Shown here piece by piece: positions 7,539-10,700 of a stretch of 10,700 nucleotides of DNA (within the stretch, counting starts at the first letter, position 1; every line of letters begins with the position of its first letter). Under the pieces are notes generated by a model. It did no database searches. It saw only the letters and a list, made by a program, of their open reading frames with translations, and had not been told where the DNA came from. The position numbers and the translations under genes are program-made. Source of the stretch: Candidatus Aminicenantota bacterium (GTDB lineage: Bacteria > Acidobacteriota > Aminicenantia > UBA2199); contig CP070627.1 of the NCBI GenBank assembly GCA_020355945.1, positions 7,092,899 to 7,103,598 of the forward strand. Direction: 5' to 3'.

Positions 7539-7545
7539 GAAAATC

Positions 7546-8226
7546 CTAGAATTTAAACTTATAACCAGCACCGTGGACGGTTAAGATGTGCCGGGGTTTT
7601 TTGGGATTGTCTTCGATTTTTCCCCGCAGCTTTACCACAAAATTATCAATGGTTTTAGGGGAAGGAAAATACTCATCTCCCCAAACTTCATCGATAATAC
7701 GGGACCGGGAGATAACCGTATCCGGCTGGTTGACAAAAAGCTTTAATATGGCATGTTCCTTGGGAGAAAGAGCAAATTCATCGCCTCCTTTGCAAAGAGT
7801 AAAATTATCAAAATTAACAGTGGCATTGCCAATGGTTACTACTTGTTGGGCAGATGGTCCTGCCGTGGTTCGTTTGAGCACTGCTTTTACACGGGCAATC
7901 AATTCTTTGGCGCTGAAGGGTTTGGTAACATAATCATCCGCTCCCAATTCAAAACCCAGTAATTTATCACTTTCCTGGCTTTTGGCGGTTAACATAATGA
8001 TAGGAATATGTTGATCTTGTTCTCTTATCCTCTTACAGGTTTCAAAACCATCCAGGCCTGGCAGCATAATATCCAATATGACCAGGTCCGGTTTGTTTTG
8101 CCGGACCAGGGGCAGGCCGGTTTCACTGCTCTCGGCATAGGATACCTGGAATCCGTGAAATTTAAAGGCCGCTTCCAATCCCTCGATAATAGTTGGATCA
8201 TCCTCGATTATCAATATTTTTTGCAT
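7546..8226 (-). CDS. OmpR/PhoB-family response regulator
   Basis: 226 residues, the normal length for the family. The receiver (1-122) has acidic pair D9-D10, phosphoacceptor D52 in LVILDIMLPGLDG, T80 and K102 in VTKPF. The winged-helix DNA-binding domain (about 130-226) shows LSPKEHAILKLF, the recognition-helix region SPKTIDNFVVKLRGKI and the wing HILTVHGAGYKF. It is a cytoplasmic transcription factor, presumably phosphorylated by the kinase encoded 55 bases upstream. Order is kinase then regulator, the reverse of the common OmpR-class order. The start at 8226 is supported by GAGGAA 6 bases upstream. All key residues are present. Targets are unknown; the palindrome at the operon promoter (10563-10581) and the downstream 479-residue gene are candidates. 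Confidence 0.96.
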   Translation of the reverse strand: MQKILIIEDDPTIIEGLEAAFKFHGFQVSYAESSETGLPLVRQNKPDLVILDIMLPGLDGFETCKRIREQDQHIPIIMLTAKSQESDKLLGFELGADDYVTKPFSAKELIARVKAVLKRTTAGPSAQQVVTIGNATVNFDNFTLCKGGDEFALSPKEHAILKLFVNQPDTVISRSRIIDEVWGDEYFPSPKTIDNFVVKLRGKIEDNPKKPRHILTVHGAGYKFKF

Positions 8227-8244
8227 TTGCTATTCCTCATCAGG

Positions 8245-8264
8245 CAAGGGGGCAAGCCCCCTTG
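8245..8264. repeat. Intercistronic hairpin between kinase and regulator genes
   Basis: Perfect 9-base inverted repeat CAAGGGGGC / GCCCCCTTG around a 2-base centre (8 pairs with a four-base loop in RNA). It sits in the 55-base gap after the kinase stop and before the regulator's ribosome site. No T-run follows on the minus strand, so it is not a classic terminator. It could set the ratio of kinase to regulator message. Confidence 0.7.
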
Positions 8265-8281
8265 TTCCCTCTAATACTTCT

Positions 8282-10519
8282 TCACCCTTTCTTTTCGCTC
8301 CTGGGTAAACCTGTTGTTAATGGGAAGTAAACCGTGAAAGTACTTCCCTTGCCAACGGTGCCGGTTACTTTAATGTGTCCCTTATGTGCTTCTACCGCGT
8401 GGCGAACCAGGAATAAACCCAATCCGCTTCCTTCAATGGTTTTGACCCGGCTGTCCGAAACCCGGGTAAATTTTTTAAATATATAGGGAATTTCTTTTTT
8501 GGGAATGCCGATGCCGCGGTCTTCAATCTCAAATACTGCCCATTCTTCGTCCCGGTATACCCGGACCTTGATATATTTCTCATGCAATGAATACTTAATG
8601 GCATTCTGGAGTAAATTGCCAATGATTAATTTAACGGCATTGGGGTCCAGGATAAGAGCAGGCAAATGATCATCGATGTCCATTTCCAATTGGAATCCCG
8701 GTTTTTTGATATAAGCGGAATAGCGGTGGATAATGGATACGGCAATCTCTTGCAGGTAGATTTTTTCCGGTTCATACTGCTGTTTCCCTGCTTCTATCCG
8801 GGAAAAATTCAGCATGTTGTCGATCATTTCACTCATCCTGGTGGTTTCGGAAATAATGGTGTTAAAAAATTCTTCTTTTTTGGATTCCTTTGTTACCCAT
8901 CCTTGTCTCACATTTTCCGCCAGTAAAGAGATGCGAGTGAGTGGAGTTTTAAGGGTATGGGACGCACTGTCTACAAATTCAGCCTTTAATCTCACCAGGT
9001 CCGCCTCACGGGACAGGTATTTATAAAACAGGATGATACCCAATGCCAGGGTTAAGATTAAGGTGAAAAGTAAGATGTAATACAAACGAATCTCCCGCTG
9101 GACAATGGTTTCAAAATAGTCATCCCGGGATGAGTACAGGGCCAATACATTACCCCGCAATAGAGCCTGGAAGGGCACAGAGACCAGGGGCTGATTGGTT
9201 TTATTTGTGTCACTGATGTCAATAACAACCGAGGGGTCATCCCACACCTCCCTGGCAATCCGCGGGATAATTTCCCGCTTAATAAAATCAAAAGAGAGCA
9301 GGTAACCGAAAAAAATGGTGTTAAATTGCGGATGATTGTTAGTAAGAGGTTTAAAAGCAATTTCAGCAGGACCACCACCATTGGCAAAAGGGTTATTTAA
9401 CTGTTTAATTTCAATCCCCGCGGATTCATTGGCATAGGTTGACCATTCCGGCAATCTTTTCATGGCATTGTAAAATTTTGTTTTCTCGTCGTTGGCTTCA
9501 TAGAGTTCCCGGAGTTTTAAAAATTTGAATTCTTCGTTTTCTTTGTAGGTTGGCCCGGTTTCTTCTTCCCAGTCTTTATCGAAATACAACCATCTTAAAG
9601 AAATATCCAATTCTGACGCATTTTTTAATTGGGCCATTGCGTTTGCCAGGCCAGGTTGGTTCTCCTGGGTTTTCTGGTTATTTTTCCTGGCATGGCGGTT
9701 CAAATAGTCCAATGCTTCATTTTTAAAGAATGCGAAGCCAGGGCTATCGGATGTTCTTTTGGCTTCATGGTTGAGAATTTCTTCATAAAGCTGCAGGTAG
9801 AATTTCACTGCATTCTCCTGGGATTCCATTTGTTTATAGCATACTGCCAACTGCCGCAGTACGGTGAAATAGAGGAATTTATCGTTTTTTAGCGGGTTTG
9901 GGTATCCATAAAGAATTTTGTGGTAATAGTTGGCTGCCTGGGGGAATTGATTCAATTTATAGTAGCAGCGGGCAATGGAATTGTAGATATAGGGGGTAAC
10001 ATGGGCCCCGGGATTTTCTTCCAGTGATTGCAAATAAAACTTCACTGCATCGATAAAGCTGCGCCGCTTATATTCCAGGTTATAGCCCCTGGAGTACAAT
10101 TCTTTCGCTCTTTTTTCCAGGATTGCACTGTCAATTGCCAATGATTTGGCGGTTGGCAAGGTGGTTTTTTGGGAAAGAGGGAAAAGGAACCGGTTTCGGG
10201 AAGTAATAAAAAAAGGGTATTTAACAATAGGGTTATTGAGCACGATGGTTTTGATGTGATGGGGCAGGGTTTCCGGGTTGTTGAAGTCAATGGTACTGGC
10301 TTCCAGTTGTTGAAAGGTGTTCTCTATTAGTTGTCGTACCCGGGTTTCAGCAGTGGTTTGCATATGGACCAGGCGGGTAGTGAATTCTTTTTTTATATTC
10401 AACAGCCGGGCGTTTTTTTGTTGGGATACCAGGTATATACCTAGTATGCTGATAATAATGCCCGGGATAATTACCGCGATCATTAAAAGTACAGGCAATT
10501 GTTTTTTGAGTTTAATCAT
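8282..10519 (-). CDS. Sensor histidine kinase with TPR-containing extracytoplasmic domain
   Basis: 745 residues. TM1 is at about 8-31. A large outer sensor (32-478) contains TPR-like helices at about 137-250 (AVKFYLQSLEENP, AANYYHKIL, AVKFYLQLYEEIL). TM2 is at about 479-499. The kinase follows: HisKA with H521 in DSASHTLKTPLTRI, and an ATPase with N639 (LLQNAIKYS), D667-G671 (EDRGIGIP), F-box IFKKFTR and G697-G701 (GSGLGL). All ATP-binding motifs are present. The residue after the histidine is T522 where most HisKA kinases carry E or D. The ATG at 10519 has no clear Shine-Dalgarno and lies about 15 bases from the predicted transcription start. It is first gene of an operon with the OmpR-type regulator. 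TPRs suggest protein or peptide sensing (inference); the stimulus is unknown. Confidence 0.95.
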   Translation of the reverse strand: MIKLKKQLPVLLMIAVIIPGIIISILGIYLVSQQKNARLLNIKKEFTTRLVHMQTTAETRVRQLIENTFQQLEASTIDFNNPETLPHHIKTIVLNNPIVKYPFFITSRNRFLFPLSQKTTLPTAKSLAIDSAILEKRAKELYSRGYNLEYKRRSFIDAVKFYLQSLEENPGAHVTPYIYNSIARCYYKLNQFPQAANYYHKILYGYPNPLKNDKFLYFTVLRQLAVCYKQMESQENAVKFYLQLYEEILNHEAKRTSDSPGFAFFKNEALDYLNRHARKNNQKTQENQPGLANAMAQLKNASELDISLRWLYFDKDWEEETGPTYKENEEFKFLKLRELYEANDEKTKFYNAMKRLPEWSTYANESAGIEIKQLNNPFANGGGPAEIAFKPLTNNHPQFNTIFFGYLLSFDFIKREIIPRIAREVWDDPSVVIDISDTNKTNQPLVSVPFQALLRGNVLALYSSRDDYFETIVQREIRLYYILLFTLILTLALGIILFYKYLSREADLVRLKAEFVDSASHTLKTPLTRISLLAENVRQGWVTKESKKEEFFNTIISETTRMSEMIDNMLNFSRIEAGKQQYEPEKIYLQEIAVSIIHRYSAYIKKPGFQLEMDIDDHLPALILDPNAVKLIIGNLLQNAIKYSLHEKYIKVRVYRDEEWAVFEIEDRGIGIPKKEIPYIFKKFTRVSDSRVKTIEGSGLGLFLVRHAVEAHKGHIKVTGTVGKGSTFTVYFPLTTGLPRSEKKG

Positions 10520-10540
10520 TTTTTTAAATCATTTTTTTAT

Positions 10541-10569
10541 ATTATAGTGTATTATACAATTTTTTCCAA
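10541..10569 (-). promoter_or_regulatory. Putative sigma70-type promoter of the TPR-kinase operon
   Basis: On the minus strand: TTGGAA (10564-10569), a 17-base spacer and a perfect TATAAT (10541-10546). A second TATAAT lies at 10551-10556. Transcription would begin near 10534, leaving only about 15 bases of leader before the kinase ATG. Confidence 0.6.
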
Positions 10570-10581
10570 CAGGTGTGGAAA
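10563..10581. promoter_or_regulatory. Operator-like palindrome over the -35 box
   Basis: TTTCC-A-ACA-GG-TGT-GGAAA: eight-base arms around GG, with one extra A in the left arm, overlapping the -35 hexamer. The position suits a repressor or an autoregulating response regulator. OmpR-family proteins more often bind direct repeats, so the binder is uncertain. Confidence 0.35.
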
Positions 10582-10664
10582 TTCTAATTTTAGCCGCGAA
10601 GTTACGCAAAGCGGGCGGCGCCGGCAGCCCCCCCCCTTAGGGGCTATTGCTGTTGGCTTATGGG
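10582..10664. repeat. Upstream intergenic stretch with repeat-like pieces
   Basis: Non-coding. Contains CCGCGAAGTTACGCAAAG (10594-10611), like low-complexity CGCGAAG-type intergenic repeats known from many genomes. A GGCGCCGGC patch and a run of nine C residues follow. AGCCCC (10626-10631) can pair with GGGGCT (10640-10645). Confidence 0.4.
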
Positions 10665-10700
10665 TTAATATAAAGTTTTTGCGGGGGGTCCAGGGGGGCA
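10665..10700. repeat. Second copy of the GC-rich dispersed repeat end, cut by window edge
   Basis: Bases 10665-10694 match 7406-7435 in 28 of 30 positions, in the same orientation. The following GGGGCA suggests the hairpin arm continues beyond the right edge. Confidence 0.75.

Noticed and set aside
7306..7571. Small frames of 64 and 84 codons across the gap between the regulator and the 479-residue gene
   Set aside because: They run through the GC-rich repeat and hairpins, and one overlaps the regulator's end; no ribosome site or motif supports them.

Overview
The window reads as chromosomal DNA of a diderm bacterium of moderate GC content. It is rich in two-component signalling genes and carries GC-rich dispersed intergenic repeats. 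Long propeller-sensor histidine kinases, secreted VWA-like proteins and repeats of this kind are familiar from Acidobacteriota/Aminicenantes and some deltaproteobacterial lineages. That placement is inference from protein style; no rRNA or marker gene is present to confirm it. No tRNA, rRNA, CRISPR array, transposase or phage gene was seen.

Left part (1-4620, minus strand): a two-gene signalling operon. The upstream gene encodes a very large membrane histidine kinase with 14 propeller-repeat blades, a Y_Y_Y domain, one transmembrane helix, PAS, HisKA and HATPase. Four bases after its stop begins a protein with an N-terminal receiver domain followed by a second kinase-type histidine box, cut by the left window edge. 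The pair looks like a phosphorelay in which the propeller kinase phosphorylates the receiver of the downstream protein.

Middle (4435-5862): a divergent promoter region separates the kinase operon from a plus-strand gene for a secreted protein of about 308 residues with a VWA-like fold pattern but no classical metal site. It ends opposite the next minus-strand gene. The convergent gap holds an 81-bp element with terminal inverted repeats.

Right part (5863-10700, minus strand): a second system transcribed right to left from a sigma70-like promoter at 10541-10569. It consists of a histidine kinase with a TPR-containing extracytoplasmic sensor, then an OmpR-family response regulator, then, after a 243-base gap filled by a GC-rich repeat and hairpins, an N-terminally anchored 479-residue protein of unknown function. 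The kinase has threonine in place of the usual acidic residue after the phosphorylated histidine. The right edge contains a second copy of the end of the same GC-rich repeat.

The six coding regions are well supported. I did not find a clearly new multi-gene system. The least explained items are the leader of the propeller kinase, the HT-type kinase with its palindrome-overlapped promoter, and the two unclassified exported or anchored proteins.
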